64,000 nucleotides of DNA from Bacteroidales bacterium UBA4360 (GCA_002393945.1 DGSO01000028.1:209338-273337); one strand, 5' to 3'; positions 1-9,246 are shown, numbered from the stretch's first letter. Numbers and translations: made by a program. The notes: generated by a model not told the origin, from the sequence alone.

Positions 1-2171
1 CGGCTCACCTTCATGCCGCAGCCGGAAAGAACCTTCTGCATCTTTGCCGATGAGTATTTTCCGTCCGTGAACGCCATCTCCGCCAGCTCTTCCAGCGGGG
101 TGGGAACGTATGGCTCGGGTGTGGTCACAGTTGCCTGCACGGCCTGTTCGGGAGCCTCGACAGGTGGAATGAACTCCGGTTTCCGGGGAACGTTGACGGT
201 GTCCGGCAGCATGGGGGCGTGGACATCGGCAAGGAGCGTGTCGACCTTGATTACCAGAGGGCCGGCGGCCACTATTGAATCCAGCTGGTTGCCGATTTCA
301 TGGATGCGCCCGGCCTCCTCCTTGGGTATCATCTTCGAGAAGCGCTTGTCGGCAAGCACCTTTTCCCTCACGAAGCGCACCAGGCGGTAAGGTTCCATCT
401 TTGCGTCTTTCCCCTTCTCTCCCGCCATCCTGTAGACCATGGAGATGAGTCTCCGGTCTGTTCCCACCAGGCCCGCCACCTGCTCTGCCGTGAGCGGTGT
501 GGTCGCCTCTTCATACGTCATTCCGGGTTCTGCGGCAGGCGCTTCTTCCATGGCAGGGGCAACGGTCTCAACCGTATCTGCCACAACGGCCGCACTTTCC
601 TCCTCCACCTCCGCCGCCACAGGCATCTCGCTCTGCGGCTCTGCAGCCTCTTCGTCTGGTACCGATTCGGCCAGAGCCTCCTTCTGTCCACTGTCATTTC
701 GACCAAGCTCCTGCCGCCCATTGTCATTTCGACCAAGCGGAGCGCGTGGAGAAATCTCCATCTCCGGCATATCCAACGGCTCGATAAGCCCCGCATCGGC
801 AAGCATGCCTGCCGATTCTTCCAGTTGCGACAGGCGCAGGCGTTCATCCCTGTCCGGGTGGGCCTTGGCGTAGTACACTATGTCCAGCAGCTCTTCCGTG
901 ACAAGCGGCGACAGGCTCTGGAACCGCTGCGCCATCTCTGCCGACGAAAGCTTCTTTATCGCCATGGAAGGATAACTCACCGCCGAAAGCACCTTGGGGT
1001 CCTTTGAAAGGCTGTCCAGGAAATCCGGGACGGCGTTTTCATCGGCAGTGGAGTACAGGACCATGACCGGATTGTCCGGAGGGAATTCGTTCGTGATCCT
1101 GGTGGGCCATATTGAGGAGAAGTTGATTTCCGTCTTCCTCTGAAGGAGCGCCGCGGCAACGAAAACCGCAACGAAAAGCACGGTGAGAGGCCAGCGGAAG
1201 GCCCTTTCAAAGCGGGCGATAGGGGCCACGGGGAAAGACGGCGTGCGCTTTTCGGTCTTTTGGATGGCCTTGTCGAAGGTTATGATAAGTGCCGGCAGTA
1301 CGGTGAAATTGCATACGAGGCTGAACACCACGCCCTTTGAAATGACCCAGCCGATGTCCGCTCCGATCTTCAGTCTCAGGAACACCAGCATGACGAGGCC
1401 CACAAAGGTGGTAAGGGCGCTCGAAAGGATGGTTGGGGCCGACAGGCGGATTGCCGCCGCCATGGCTTCCGGAAGGCTGCTGCGGTACTTTTTCTCCTCC
1501 CTGTAGCGGTTCATCAAAATGATGGAATAGTCCATGGACAGCACCATCTGCAGGATGGCCACGATGGAATGGGTGACCAGTGAAACCGTGCCCAGGAAGT
1601 AGTTGGTGCCCATGTTCATCACCACGGCGATGCCCGTCGTAAGGAGGAACAGGAGAACCTCCATGAACGAGCGGCACATGATTATGAGGAGGATGAAGAT
1701 AAGTACAAAACCGGTTCCGACGACGGTTCCTATGCCGTCCATGACCAGGTTTTCTCCGTCAACCTCCACCACGGCTCTGTCTCCGTAGTGCTGCAGGATG
1801 CGTTCTTCAAGGGCTTCCGTGTCCGTCTCGCTGGTGAGATTGAAACGGTAAAGCGTGAGGTTTTCCTTTTCCCGTACGGAATCCAGCGTCAGATGACCGG
1901 TGAGAGAGTCCAGGACCGCGGGGGCATTGGCACGGAGGCCGGAATCGGTGAGCATTACGCTCATCAGCCTCATGTGCTGGTCCAGAAGCGGCAGGGACTT
2001 GGTAATCTGCTCCATGCCCTTTCTCATCGGCGAATCGTCCGGCAGGTACAGGGCCATGTCTGAGTTGACATTGACTTTCGGGATAAGCAGGCAGCAGACG
2101 GCGGCAAACGCCACCATCACAGCTAAAAGCAGATTTCTCCATTTAACCAGAAATCCCGAAGGGCCGGACAT
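1..2171 (-). CDS. MMPL/RND-family membrane exporter (partial, C-terminus outside window)
   Basis: An open frame of 723 codons runs without a stop from an ATG at 2171 to the left edge. It starts with a hydrophobic segment (residues about 10-30), then an extracytoplasmic domain, a cluster of five membrane segments (about 150-310) containing VLSMDYSIILMNRYREE, and a further segment near 330 that opens a second half. This duplicated layout is that of MMPL/RND lipid or drug exporters of the inner membrane; the substrate is unknown. A long Glu/Ala/Pro-rich stretch (about 470-580) interrupts the second periplasmic domain, and part of it is encoded by a dispersed DNA repeat (691-759). A TAAATTTG box at 2193-2200 drives it divergently from the next gene. 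Confidence 0.8.
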   Translation of the reverse strand, partial: MSGPSGFLVKWRNLLLAVMVAFAAVCCLLIPKVNVNSDMALYLPDDSPMRKGMEQITKSLPLLDQHMRLMSVMLTDSGLRANAPAVLDSLTGHLTLDSVREKENLTLYRFNLTSETDTEALEERILQHYGDRAVVEVDGENLVMDGIGTVVGTGFVLIFILLIIMCRSFMEVLLFLLTTGIAVVMNMGTNYFLGTVSLVTHSIVAILQMVLSMDYSIILMNRYREEKKYRSSLPEAMAAAIRLSAPTILSSALTTFVGLVMLVFLRLKIGADIGWVISKGVVFSLVCNFTVLPALIITFDKAIQKTEKRTPSFPVAPIARFERAFRWPLTVLFVAVFVAAALLQRKTEINFSSIWPTRITNEFPPDNPVMVLYSTADENAVPDFLDSLSKDPKVLSAVSYPSMAIKKLSSAEMAQRFQSLSPLVTEELLDIVYYAKAHPDRDERLRLSQLEESAGMLADAGLIEPLDMPEMEISPRAPLGRNDNGRQELGRNDSGQKEALAESVPDEEAAEPQSEMPVAAEVEEESAAVVADTVETVAPAMEEAPAAEPGMTYEEATTPLTAEQVAGLVGTDRRLISMVYRMAGEKGKDAKMEPYRLVRFVREKVLADKRFSKMIPKEEAGRIHEIGNQLDSIVAAGPLVIKVDTLLADVHAPMLPDTVNVPRKPEFIPPVEAPEQAVQATVTTPEPYVPTPLEELAEMAFTDGKYSSAKMQKVLSGCGMKVS
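691..759 (+). repeat. Dispersed TGTCATTTCGA element, two partial copies, inside a CDS
   Basis: A partial copy at 691-708 (CTGTCATTTCGACCAAGC) is followed by a fuller copy at 721-759 that ends GAGAAATCTCC. The same family occurs at 14524-14554 and, inverted, at 61999-62025. Here it is translated in frame on the minus strand as part of the MMPL protein (about residues 471-494, including two GRND motifs). Confidence 0.75.
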
Positions 2172-2250
2172 TACAGATTATGTTTTAGTCTGCAAATTTA
2201 CCGCTTTTTTCAAAACTATTTCGTAAATTTGGAAACTAAATCATTCTTTG
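2172..2250. promoter_or_regulatory. Divergent promoter region with two TAAATTTG boxes
   Basis: TAAATTTG lies on the minus strand at 2193-2200 (toward the MMPL gene) and on the plus strand at 2224-2231 (toward the phosphodiesterase). Both match the Bacteroidetes -7 consensus TAnnTTTG. I see no convincing -33 TTTG at ideal spacing for the plus copy. Confidence 0.65.
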
Positions 2251-3468
2251 ATGAAAAAATTAGTGAAATCCGTAATGATTGCCGTTCTGGCGGTCTCCAT
2301 TGCAGCCTGCTGCAACTCCCCAAAAAACTACACCGTTGTCATTTCTCTTGATGGATTCCGCTGGGATTATCCTGACATGTACGAGATGCCTTTCATGGAC
2401 TCCCTTGCATCCGTTGGTGTCAAGGCAAGGATGGAACCTTCCTTTCCGTCATCGACCTTTCCCAACCATTACACCATCGCAACCGGTCTTGTCCCCGACC
2501 ATCACGGCCTGGTGAACAACTCCTACTGGAATCCCGACACCAACCACGGCTATTCCCTCAAGGATCCCGAATCCCGCTACAGCCCCGAATACTATGGCGG
2601 GGAGCCCATCTGGGCAACGGCGCAGCGCCAGGGCGTGAAAGCCGGCGTGGTTTACTGGGTGGGCTCGGACATTCCCATCGGCGGAGTTTATCCCACATAT
2701 TACCGTAACTGGGACGAAGACCCCCACTGGACATTCGAAGAAAGGGTAGACGAACTTGTCCGCCTCCTTTCCCTGCCGGAAAAACAGCGTCCCCATCTGG
2801 TTATGGGCTATTTTGACGAACCGGACCACCAGGGTCACGTCTTCGGCCCCTATGCTCCCGAGACCAAGGCCATGTGCGAACACATGGACAGCCTCATGCG
2901 TAGTTTCTACAACCGCCTGAAGGCGCTTCCCATCGCAGACAGAATCAATCTCGTCATTACCGGAGACCACGGCATGACTGAAATCTCCCCCGAAAGGTTC
3001 ATCTCCATCGAGGAAGCCTTCCCCCAGGAATGGGCAATCCGCATCTCTGGAAACACCCCTACCAGCATCTGGGCCGCTCCAGGCTGTGCCGACAGCCTCT
3101 ACAACCGCCTGTCCAAGATGGAACACATTTCGGTCTGGCGCCATGGAGAAGTTCCCGAAAATCTCTGCTACGGCACCTCCAACCGCCTTGGAGACATCAT
3201 AGTGAGCCCGGATCTTGGCTGGCAGTTCAACTTCAGGCCGTCCCACAACAACGGAACCCACGGTTTCAACTGCAAGGAGACGGACATGCTCGTAGCCTTC
3301 CGCGCCATCGGCCCCGACTTCAAGTCCGGCTATGAAGCGCCCCTCACAGAAGGAGAGCCTTCAGCTTTCCGCAACATAGACATTTATCCTATGGTGTGCA
3401 AGCTCCTTGGCATCAAGCCCGCACCGGTGGACGGCAAACTTGAAAGAATCAGTAAAATCCTCAAATAA
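2251..3468 (+). CDS. ENPP-like nucleotide pyrophosphatase/phosphodiesterase lipoprotein
   Basis: This is an alkaline-phosphatase-superfamily protein of the type I phosphodiesterase/nucleotide pyrophosphatase group, about 405 residues, probably membrane-anchored in the periplasm or on the surface. A signal peptide ends in a lipobox (SIAACC). Visible metal and nucleophile motifs are ISLDGFRWDY, TFPNHY (nucleophile Thr), YFDEPDHQGH, TGDHGM and NNGTHGFN. I chose the ATG at 2251 over an in-frame TTG at 2248. The next gene begins 3 bases after the stop, so the two are probably cotranscribed. The substrate (nucleotide, phospholipid or sugar-phosphate diester) cannot be read from the sequence; the nag neighbours make a sugar-linked role possible. 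Confidence 0.88.
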   Translation: MKKLVKSVMIAVLAVSIAACCNSPKNYTVVISLDGFRWDYPDMYEMPFMDSLASVGVKARMEPSFPSSTFPNHYTIATGLVPDHHGLVNNSYWNPDTNHGYSLKDPESRYSPEYYGGEPIWATAQRQGVKAGVVYWVGSDIPIGGVYPTYYRNWDEDPHWTFEERVDELVRLLSLPEKQRPHLVMGYFDEPDHQGHVFGPYAPETKAMCEHMDSLMRSFYNRLKALPIADRINLVITGDHGMTEISPERFISIEEAFPQEWAIRISGNTPTSIWAAPGCADSLYNRLSKMEHISVWRHGEVPENLCYGTSNRLGDIIVSPDLGWQFNFRPSHNNGTHGFNCKETDMLVAFRAIGPDFKSGYEAPLTEGEPSAFRNIDIYPMVCKLLGIKPAPVDGKLERISKILK

Positions 3469-3471
3469 ATC

Positions 3472-5400
3472 ATGGCAGCAAAGCATTTCACCCTTCCGTA
3501 TGAAGGCGGCCTTATCGAAAAAGACCTGCCCGCCGGCATTCTTCACACCTATGAGAAGATCTGGACACATGTTTACCCGGACTCCCATCCGGCGACATAT
3601 GAAATCGCAGACACCATCATCGAGGCCATCAAAGCCAAGAAAGACGGCCTGTTCCGTCTTGGAATCACCACCGGCGTCACCCCTGCAACCCTTTACAGGG
3701 TGCTTGCCAGGCGCCACAAAGAGGGCGAGTTCTCTTTCAAGAACGTAGAGATAGTTTCCATCGACGAATACTATCCTTCCTCCAGCAACGAGGCCCAGAG
3801 CCGCAACCGCATCATCCATGAGGCCCTTATCGACCATATCGACATCCTCAAGGAGAACGTCCATATTCCCGACGGCACCGTTCCCGCTTCGGAAGTGACG
3901 GAGTACTGCGTCAAGTACGACGCCATCGCCCGCAATCTGGACCTTCTGGTCATCGGCGTAGGCGAGCAGGGCCAGGTTGGCTTCAACGAGGCCGGCTCCA
4001 ACGAGAAGACCCGCACCCGCGTGGTGCGCCTCTCTTACGCCTCCCGCAAGCGTCAGGCCCCCAATTTCAACAACGATATCTCCGCCACCCCGGACAAGGC
4101 CATAACCATCGGCATCTCCACAATGCTCAGCGCCAAGAAAATCATCCTCATGGCCTGGGGAGAGGAAAAGGCCGATGCCGTCAAGGCCATCGCCGAGGGC
4201 CCCAAGGATCCTTCCTGCCCCGCCTCCCTGCTTCAGTCCCACGACCACATCAGCTTCTACGTGGACGAGACCGCGGCAAGCCTTCTCACCCGCAGCGAGG
4301 CCCCCTGGCTGGTGGGTCCCTGCGACTGGACTCCCAAGTTCGTCCGCAAGGCTGTGGTCTGGCTGTGCCAGAAGGTAGGGAAGCCCATCCTCAAGCTTAC
4401 TGAAAAGGATTATCTGAACAACGGCCTCAGCGACCTTCTCGAAAGCCAGGGCAAGTTTGACAAGATAAACATCGACGTGTTCAACGACCTCCAGCACACC
4501 ATTACCGGATGGCCCGGCGGCAAGCCCAATGCCGACGACACCACCCGCCCGGTGAGCGCAAAGCCCTTCCCCAAGACCGTCCTTATCTTCTCCCCGCACC
4601 CCGACGATGACGTGATCTCCATGGGTGGAACCTTCATCCGCCTGGTCTCCCAGGGCCACAATGTCCACGTCGCCTACGAGACCTCCGGCAACGTTGCCGT
4701 CCATGACGACGTCGTCCTCCAGCACATGGATGCCGCATACCAGCTTGGTTTTGCCGATGAATTCGCCCGCGTCAAGGCCCTTGTGGACAGCAAGGTCCCC
4801 GGCGAGCCCGAACCCCGCGCACTCCTGGAGATGAAGGGCGCCATCCGCCGCAGCGAAGCCCGTGGCGCCGTCCGTTCATTCGGCCTCAACGACAATACCA
4901 ACGCCCACTTCCTCAACCTCCCGTTCTATGAGTCCGGCGGCATCAAGAAGAACCCCAGGACCCAGGCCGATGTAGACATCATCAAGAAGCTCATGAACGA
5001 CCTGAAGCCCGACATGATCTTCATGGCCGGCGACCTCGCAGACCCTCACGGCACCCATCGCGTCTGCACCGAGGCTGCCATGGAAGCCCTTGACCAGATT
5101 CGTGAAGAAGGGGCCGAATGGGTAAAGAACACCCATGTATGGCTCTACAGGGGCGCATGGATGGAGTGGGAACTTGGCCGCGTAGACATGGCCGTTCCGC
5201 TGTCTCCAGACGAGGTTGTCAAGAAGCGTCACGCCATATTCCGCCACCTCTCTCAGAAGGACATCGTCCCGTTCCCGGGCGAAGACCCCCGCGAATTCTG
5301 GCAGAGGGCCGAGGAGCGCACCCAGAACACCGCCCGCCTGTACGACCAGCTTGGAATGGCAGAGTACCAGGCGATAGAAGTTTTCCTGAAATTGTATTAG
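3472..5400 (+). CDS. NagB-like domain fused to LmbE/PIG-L deacetylase domain
   Basis: A 642-residue two-domain cytoplasmic protein. Residues about 1-330 resemble glucosamine-6-phosphate deaminase, with the SIDEYY motif at about 96. The catalytic segment reads GVGEQGQVGFNE (162-173), where true NagB enzymes have GVGxDGHIAFNE; the catalytic Asp and His are therefore both Gln (166, 168), while Glu173 remains. Residues about 370-642 are an LmbE/PIG-L zinc N-deacetylase domain with SPHPDDDVISMGG near 375-387 and a later DPHGTHR. Such fusions are known in Bacteroidetes and are usually annotated simply as nagB. With an intact NagB immediately downstream, I infer that the first domain binds an amino-sugar phosphate rather than deaminating it, and that deacetylation is the active function. 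Confidence 0.85.
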   Translation: MAAKHFTLPYEGGLIEKDLPAGILHTYEKIWTHVYPDSHPATYEIADTIIEAIKAKKDGLFRLGITTGVTPATLYRVLARRHKEGEFSFKNVEIVSIDEYYPSSSNEAQSRNRIIHEALIDHIDILKENVHIPDGTVPASEVTEYCVKYDAIARNLDLLVIGVGEQGQVGFNEAGSNEKTRTRVVRLSYASRKRQAPNFNNDISATPDKAITIGISTMLSAKKIILMAWGEEKADAVKAIAEGPKDPSCPASLLQSHDHISFYVDETAASLLTRSEAPWLVGPCDWTPKFVRKAVVWLCQKVGKPILKLTEKDYLNNGLSDLLESQGKFDKINIDVFNDLQHTITGWPGGKPNADDTTRPVSAKPFPKTVLIFSPHPDDDVISMGGTFIRLVSQGHNVHVAYETSGNVAVHDDVVLQHMDAAYQLGFADEFARVKALVDSKVPGEPEPRALLEMKGAIRRSEARGAVRSFGLNDNTNAHFLNLPFYESGGIKKNPRTQADVDIIKKLMNDLKPDMIFMAGDLADPHGTHRVCTEAAMEALDQIREEGAEWVKNTHVWLYRGAWMEWELGRVDMAVPLSPDEVVKKRHAIFRHLSQKDIVPFPGEDPREFWQRAEERTQNTARLYDQLGMAEYQAIEVFLKLY

Positions 5401-5417
5401 AATTTCTGAAAAAGTAC

Positions 5418-5425
5418 TAAATTTG
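5418..5425 (+). promoter_or_regulatory. TAAATTTG promoter box for nagB
   Basis: The box sits 68 bases before the nagB ATG and directly upstream of a hairpin, so nagB can be transcribed separately from the fusion gene. Confidence 0.6.
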
Positions 5426-5429
5426 CATT

Positions 5430-5470
5430 CCGGAATTCCTACCGCCGTTGTATGGAATTCCGGTTTTAAT
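5430..5470 (+). promoter_or_regulatory. Start-site hairpin with T-tract ahead of nagB
   Basis: CCGGAATTCC (5430-5439) and GGAATTCCGG (5454-5463) form a perfect 10-bp inverted repeat with a 14-base loop, followed by a T-rich run. It begins about 5 bases after the promoter box, so it may be an operator, an attenuator in the nagB leader, or the terminator of the upstream gene. Confidence 0.6.
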
Positions 5471-5493
5471 TTTTTACTTAAACATCTAAAAGT

Positions 5494-6288
5494 ATGAAAG
5501 TTATTATCAGGAAGAACTCCGCCGAGGGTTCCCTGTGGGCAGCACACTACATTGCCGCCAGAATCAACGAAAAGGCAGCCCGTACAAACGAGCCTTTCGT
5601 AATCGGTCTCTGCACCGGTTCCACCCCCATTGAAACTTACGCCGAACTCATCAGAATGGTCAAGGCAGGGGAAGTGTCCTTCAGGAATGTGATTTCCTTC
5701 AACATGGACGAATACGTGGGACTCCCCGTAGAGCATCCCGAAAGCTATCACAGCTTCATGCACCGCTACCTTTTTGACCACATCGACGAAAAACCCGAAA
5801 ACATACACATCCTTGACGGAAACGCAAAGGACATCGAGGCCGAATGCGCAGCTTATGAGAAAGCTATTGTGGACGCAGGCGGCTTTGACCTGTTCCTCGG
5901 CGGCGTGGGCGAAGACGGCCATATCGCTTTCAACGAGCCGTTCTCCTCACTTGAGAGCCGCACCCGCGTGGTCACCCTCACCCAGGACACCCGCGAGGTC
6001 AACGCCCGCTTCTTCGACGGAGACTTCAACAAGGTCCCCAAGCAGGCTCTCACCGTAGGCGTAGCCACTGTCCTCAGCTCCAAGGAGGTTGTAATTCTCG
6101 CCTTCGGCTCCAAGAAGGCACGTGCCCTCAAGGACGCCATCGAAGGCCCCATGTCCCACTACTGCACCCTCAGCGGCCTTCAGGCCCACCCCGCCGGAAC
6201 CATCGTCTGCGACGAGAGCTCCATCGGCGAGGTCAAGGTGAACAGCTACCGTTATTTCAAGGCAGTAGAAGAAGCAGAGAACGCATAG
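5494..6288 (+). CDS. nagB: Glucosamine-6-phosphate deaminase
   Basis: Converts glucosamine-6-phosphate to fructose-6-phosphate and ammonia in the cytoplasm, feeding amino sugars into glycolysis. It has 264 residues, the usual length. The active site is complete and even keeps E. coli numbering: NMDEY with Asp72, and GVGEDGHIAFNE with Asp141, His143 and Glu148. This contrasts with the upstream fusion, whose equivalent Asp and His are both Gln. The downstream oxidoreductase starts at a GTG that shares one base with the nagB stop codon, suggesting translational coupling. Confidence 0.96.
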   Translation: MKVIIRKNSAEGSLWAAHYIAARINEKAARTNEPFVIGLCTGSTPIETYAELIRMVKAGEVSFRNVISFNMDEYVGLPVEHPESYHSFMHRYLFDHIDEKPENIHILDGNAKDIEAECAAYEKAIVDAGGFDLFLGGVGEDGHIAFNEPFSSLESRTRVVTLTQDTREVNARFFDGDFNKVPKQALTVGVATVLSSKEVVILAFGSKKARALKDAIEGPMSHYCTLSGLQAHPAGTIVCDESSIGEVKVNSYRYFKAVEEAENA

Positions 6289-7433
6289 TGAACATCGCCG
6301 TCATAGGCGCAGGAAACCGCGCGCGCAAATACCTCTCCTGTTTACCGGGAGGGGTTTTTGTGCGTTATGTGGTTGAGCCCGACAGGCTCAGGCTGTCTCT
6401 GGCGGCAAAGCACTTCAACATCCCGCAGGAGGGATGCTTTACAGACAGTGAAGCCTTCTTCGAGAAGGCCCGCGACATAGATGCCGTCATAGTTGCAGCT
6501 CCGGACAGGCTGCACGTTCCGCTGGCGCTCAAGGCGGTCGAAAGAGGCTGGCATGTCCTTCTGGAAAAGCCCGTTGCCTCATCTGCCGATGAGTACCGGA
6601 CCCTGGAAGAATCGGCCCGGAAGGCGGGCGTGCAGGTGGGAGTGTGCCTCGAGATGCGCTTCCATCCGTATTTCCGACGCATCAAGGAACTGGTGGATTC
6701 CGGCGCCGTGGGGAAGGTGCTGGAGGTGGAGCATACAGAGCATATCGGCCCGGACAGGATGGCCCACACTTTCGTTCGCGGTCTCTGGTCCCGGAAAGAG
6801 GATTCCGGCCCCATTTTCCTCTCCAAATGCTGCCACGATGCCGATTTTCTCCTCTGGCTCACCGGCGGCAGCGTGGTTTCGGCAGAGAGTACCGGCCGCC
6901 TGGACAAATTCGTCCCCCGTGCCGACAAGCCCCTCCGCTGCACCGGATGCCCTGACCTTTCCTGCCCGTATTCCGCCGTAAGGCTGTACCACGAAAGGAG
7001 GGAGTGGGTGGACGGTTTTGACGTGCCTGAAGGCAGCAGCCTTGATGCCGTCATCGACGCCGAGCTCGCTTCCGGAAGGTATGGCAGATGCGTGTATCAC
7101 TGTGATAATGACGTGTTTGACAGCCAGGATGTAAAGGCCGTCCTGTCGAATGGCGTAAAGCTGAACATCCGCCTTGAGGGAACTTCTATGGAGGAAGGCC
7201 GCGAAACGATTATCCGCGGCACATCCGGCACCCTTGCAGCCCGCGGCGGCCGCATAATCCTTCCGGACGGCACGTCCGAAGACTACTCAGATATCCTCTC
7301 ACAGCCGCTCCACGGCGGAGCAGACCGCGCCCTTGTCGAGGCCTTCTTCTCTGCCATCGGGTCCGGCCGCCCCGTCGAGGCTTCTCTGTCATCGGCCTTC
7401 GAAGGGCACCGGCTGTGCTACCTTGCCGGTTAA
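6288..7433 (+). CDS. Gfo/Idh/MocA-family oxidoreductase
   Basis: A 381-residue NAD(P)-dependent sugar oxidoreductase-like protein. The N-terminal Rossmann fold shows VIGAGNRARKY, and EKPVA near residue 97 is the conserved family Lys-Pro motif. A Cys-rich stretch (CTGCPDLSCPYSA, about 219-231) resembles a possible metal site seen in a subset of the family. The start is GTG, overlapping the nagB stop by one base, so it very likely acts on an amino sugar or a related sugar. The exact substrate is unknown. Confidence 0.85.
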   Translation: MNIAVIGAGNRARKYLSCLPGGVFVRYVVEPDRLRLSLAAKHFNIPQEGCFTDSEAFFEKARDIDAVIVAAPDRLHVPLALKAVERGWHVLLEKPVASSADEYRTLEESARKAGVQVGVCLEMRFHPYFRRIKELVDSGAVGKVLEVEHTEHIGPDRMAHTFVRGLWSRKEDSGPIFLSKCCHDADFLLWLTGGSVVSAESTGRLDKFVPRADKPLRCTGCPDLSCPYSAVRLYHERREWVDGFDVPEGSSLDAVIDAELASGRYGRCVYHCDNDVFDSQDVKAVLSNGVKLNIRLEGTSMEEGRETIIRGTSGTLAARGGRIILPDGTSEDYSDILSQPLHGGADRALVEAFFSAIGSGRPVEASLSSAFEGHRLCYLAG

Positions 7434-7464
7434 TACTTGTCTTCCACGGGACACAAGCAGAGCC

Positions 7465-9204
7465 TTAGTACAGGATAAAGTGCGGCTTGGTGTCGATGGA
7501 GAGGAGGCCGCCGGAGGAGGCTGATTCGGCGCGGAGGACGCGGATGGCGTTTTCGTTGTCTATAAGTTCGCTGCTTTTAAGCCGGAATGTCTTGTTCCAC
7601 TCAATCAAGGGATTGGGCGTGCCGGTATAGTAGTCCGTGCGCTCCGTGGTGGCCAGGTACTCGCTCACGGCAAGGGTTACGCTGCAGTCGGCCCAGTCTC
7701 CCGTCCACTTGCCGTTCTGGTAGATTATGATGCCGTCCTTTTCCAATGAATAAACAGAATAGGTATTGTACGAGCCGTGGTTGGTTTTCACAAATCGGCA
7801 GTCAATACCGGTCATGTAGGAGAAGAGGGCCTCCCCGCCGCTTGTCATAGAGTACTCGAGAACCTTGAGCAGTTCGGCATAAGTGAGACTGTAGATGTAA
7901 GTGGTGTTGTTGAATGGGAATAACTCATAGACATCGGCAACCGTTATATCCCTTGAAGAGCGGCCGTTAAGCGGCATTGTGGTGCGAACTCCGCCGGCGT
8001 TGACGAATGAAACATCGGCCTCTCCTATCCTGCGAAGGATGTCGCACATCCAGTTACCCATTACGGTGGCTCTTTCTCCGCTGCCGGAGATAGGATAGGA
8101 CGTTGCACTCACATTTATGTGGCCTATTACCTCGTTTTTGACATCGGCAATGGAGGACAGGGCATAATCGGAGACGGCGAGGATATCGTCAGACAGGTCT
8201 GAGGCATTATGCCCGGGATAATCGTGCCGGTCTCGCGAGGAATCCACCACCCAGCCGGTGAGTTTGTCGGCCTTGTTAAAAAGGATGCGGCCGTTTTCGT
8301 CAACGGTAAAAACAAACTCGGCAAAGGCGTAATGTTCACAATAGCGGCCGCCCTGGATATAAGGTATGCCTGAGGCTGTCCTTCCGGCCTTTGTCTGATG
8401 GGAGTGTCCCCCGGCCACAAGGTCTATGACGCTGTCCCTGCCGATTTTATCGGCCACCTCATCGGCCATTCCATGGACAAGAAGGATGGTGGCGTCGCAC
8501 TGCCCGGAGGCCTCCAGTTCCTTTGCTATGCTATCGGCGATGGAATACTCCTCCTTGATCGTATATCCCTTGCCGATGAACTGCGCAGTCATGATGCTGC
8601 CGGCATAATCCACGGCGAAACCGATGATGCCGATACGCACCGGAACCACGTCTCCATGCGCGTTCGCGGCCGATTTTTCCACTATCACATAATCCCTCGT
8701 AGCAGAAACCCTGCTGCCATTCTGATACAGGTTTGCACAGACCACGGGGATATCGTTCACATACGAAACGCCCTCCCAATCATAGTCCGGAAGAGTGGCA
8801 TCGTCATCTACCATGTTCTCGAAACCCCAGTCGAATTCGTGATTGCCAAGGGCTACGGCATCATACCCCATCTTGTGCATTGACACATATACCGGCCAGC
8901 CCGACATGAGATTGGAAACGCTGGCTCCCTGATATAGATCCCCTCCGTCGATGAGCAGCAGCCTGTCTTTCCCTTCCTGCCGATAGTCTTCCACCTTGTC
9001 GGCAATATATGCCAAGCGGTAATGTACGCCTGTGTTATCTGTTTCAACAACATGGCCGTGAATATCGGTGGTTTCGATTATGGGCAGAGAGTATACCCCC
9101 GGAACCGTCCCATCTGAGGCTTGCCCGCCAATGGGCTCGATTTCACGGCAAGATGATACAATGCCGACAATCAATAACAGGTATGTCAGAATTCTCTTTA
9201 TCAT
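7465..9204 (-). CDS. 5'-nucleotidase / 2',3'-cyclic phosphodiesterase-type metallophosphatase lipoprotein
   Basis: A 579-residue two-domain phosphatase of the UshA/CpdB type, exported as a lipoprotein (signal peptide ending IVSSC). The metallophosphatase domain carries TTDIHGH, IDGGDLYQG, LGNHEFDWG and AGGHSHQ, a complete two-metal site. The C-terminal 5'-nucleotidase domain has FVNAGGVRTTM, the usual substrate loop. It probably hydrolyses extracellular nucleotides for phosphate and nucleoside salvage. It is convergent with the oxidoreductase and divergent from the next gene. Upstream there is only a weak TATCTTTA box (9226-9233). Confidence 0.92.
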   Translation of the reverse strand: MIKRILTYLLLIVGIVSSCREIEPIGGQASDGTVPGVYSLPIIETTDIHGHVVETDNTGVHYRLAYIADKVEDYRQEGKDRLLLIDGGDLYQGASVSNLMSGWPVYVSMHKMGYDAVALGNHEFDWGFENMVDDDATLPDYDWEGVSYVNDIPVVCANLYQNGSRVSATRDYVIVEKSAANAHGDVVPVRIGIIGFAVDYAGSIMTAQFIGKGYTIKEEYSIADSIAKELEASGQCDATILLVHGMADEVADKIGRDSVIDLVAGGHSHQTKAGRTASGIPYIQGGRYCEHYAFAEFVFTVDENGRILFNKADKLTGWVVDSSRDRHDYPGHNASDLSDDILAVSDYALSSIADVKNEVIGHINVSATSYPISGSGERATVMGNWMCDILRRIGEADVSFVNAGGVRTTMPLNGRSSRDITVADVYELFPFNNTTYIYSLTYAELLKVLEYSMTSGGEALFSYMTGIDCRFVKTNHGSYNTYSVYSLEKDGIIIYQNGKWTGDWADCSVTLAVSEYLATTERTDYYTGTPNPLIEWNKTFRLKSSELIDNENAIRVLRAESASSGGLLSIDTKPHFILY

Positions 9205-9246
9205 AAACCACTGTGCTAGCGATTGTAAAGATAATGAATTTATTGG

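Noticed and set aside
13..2226. Several plus-strand ORFs opposite the MMPL gene
   Set aside because: The minus frame is continuous for 723 codons with clear membrane-transporter features; the plus frames are low-complexity shadows.
3361..4725. 454-codon minus-strand ORF opposite the NagB-LmbE fusion
   Set aside because: It overlaps a gene with recognisable motifs and has no promoter or family features; codon bias of the real gene keeps the antisense frame open.
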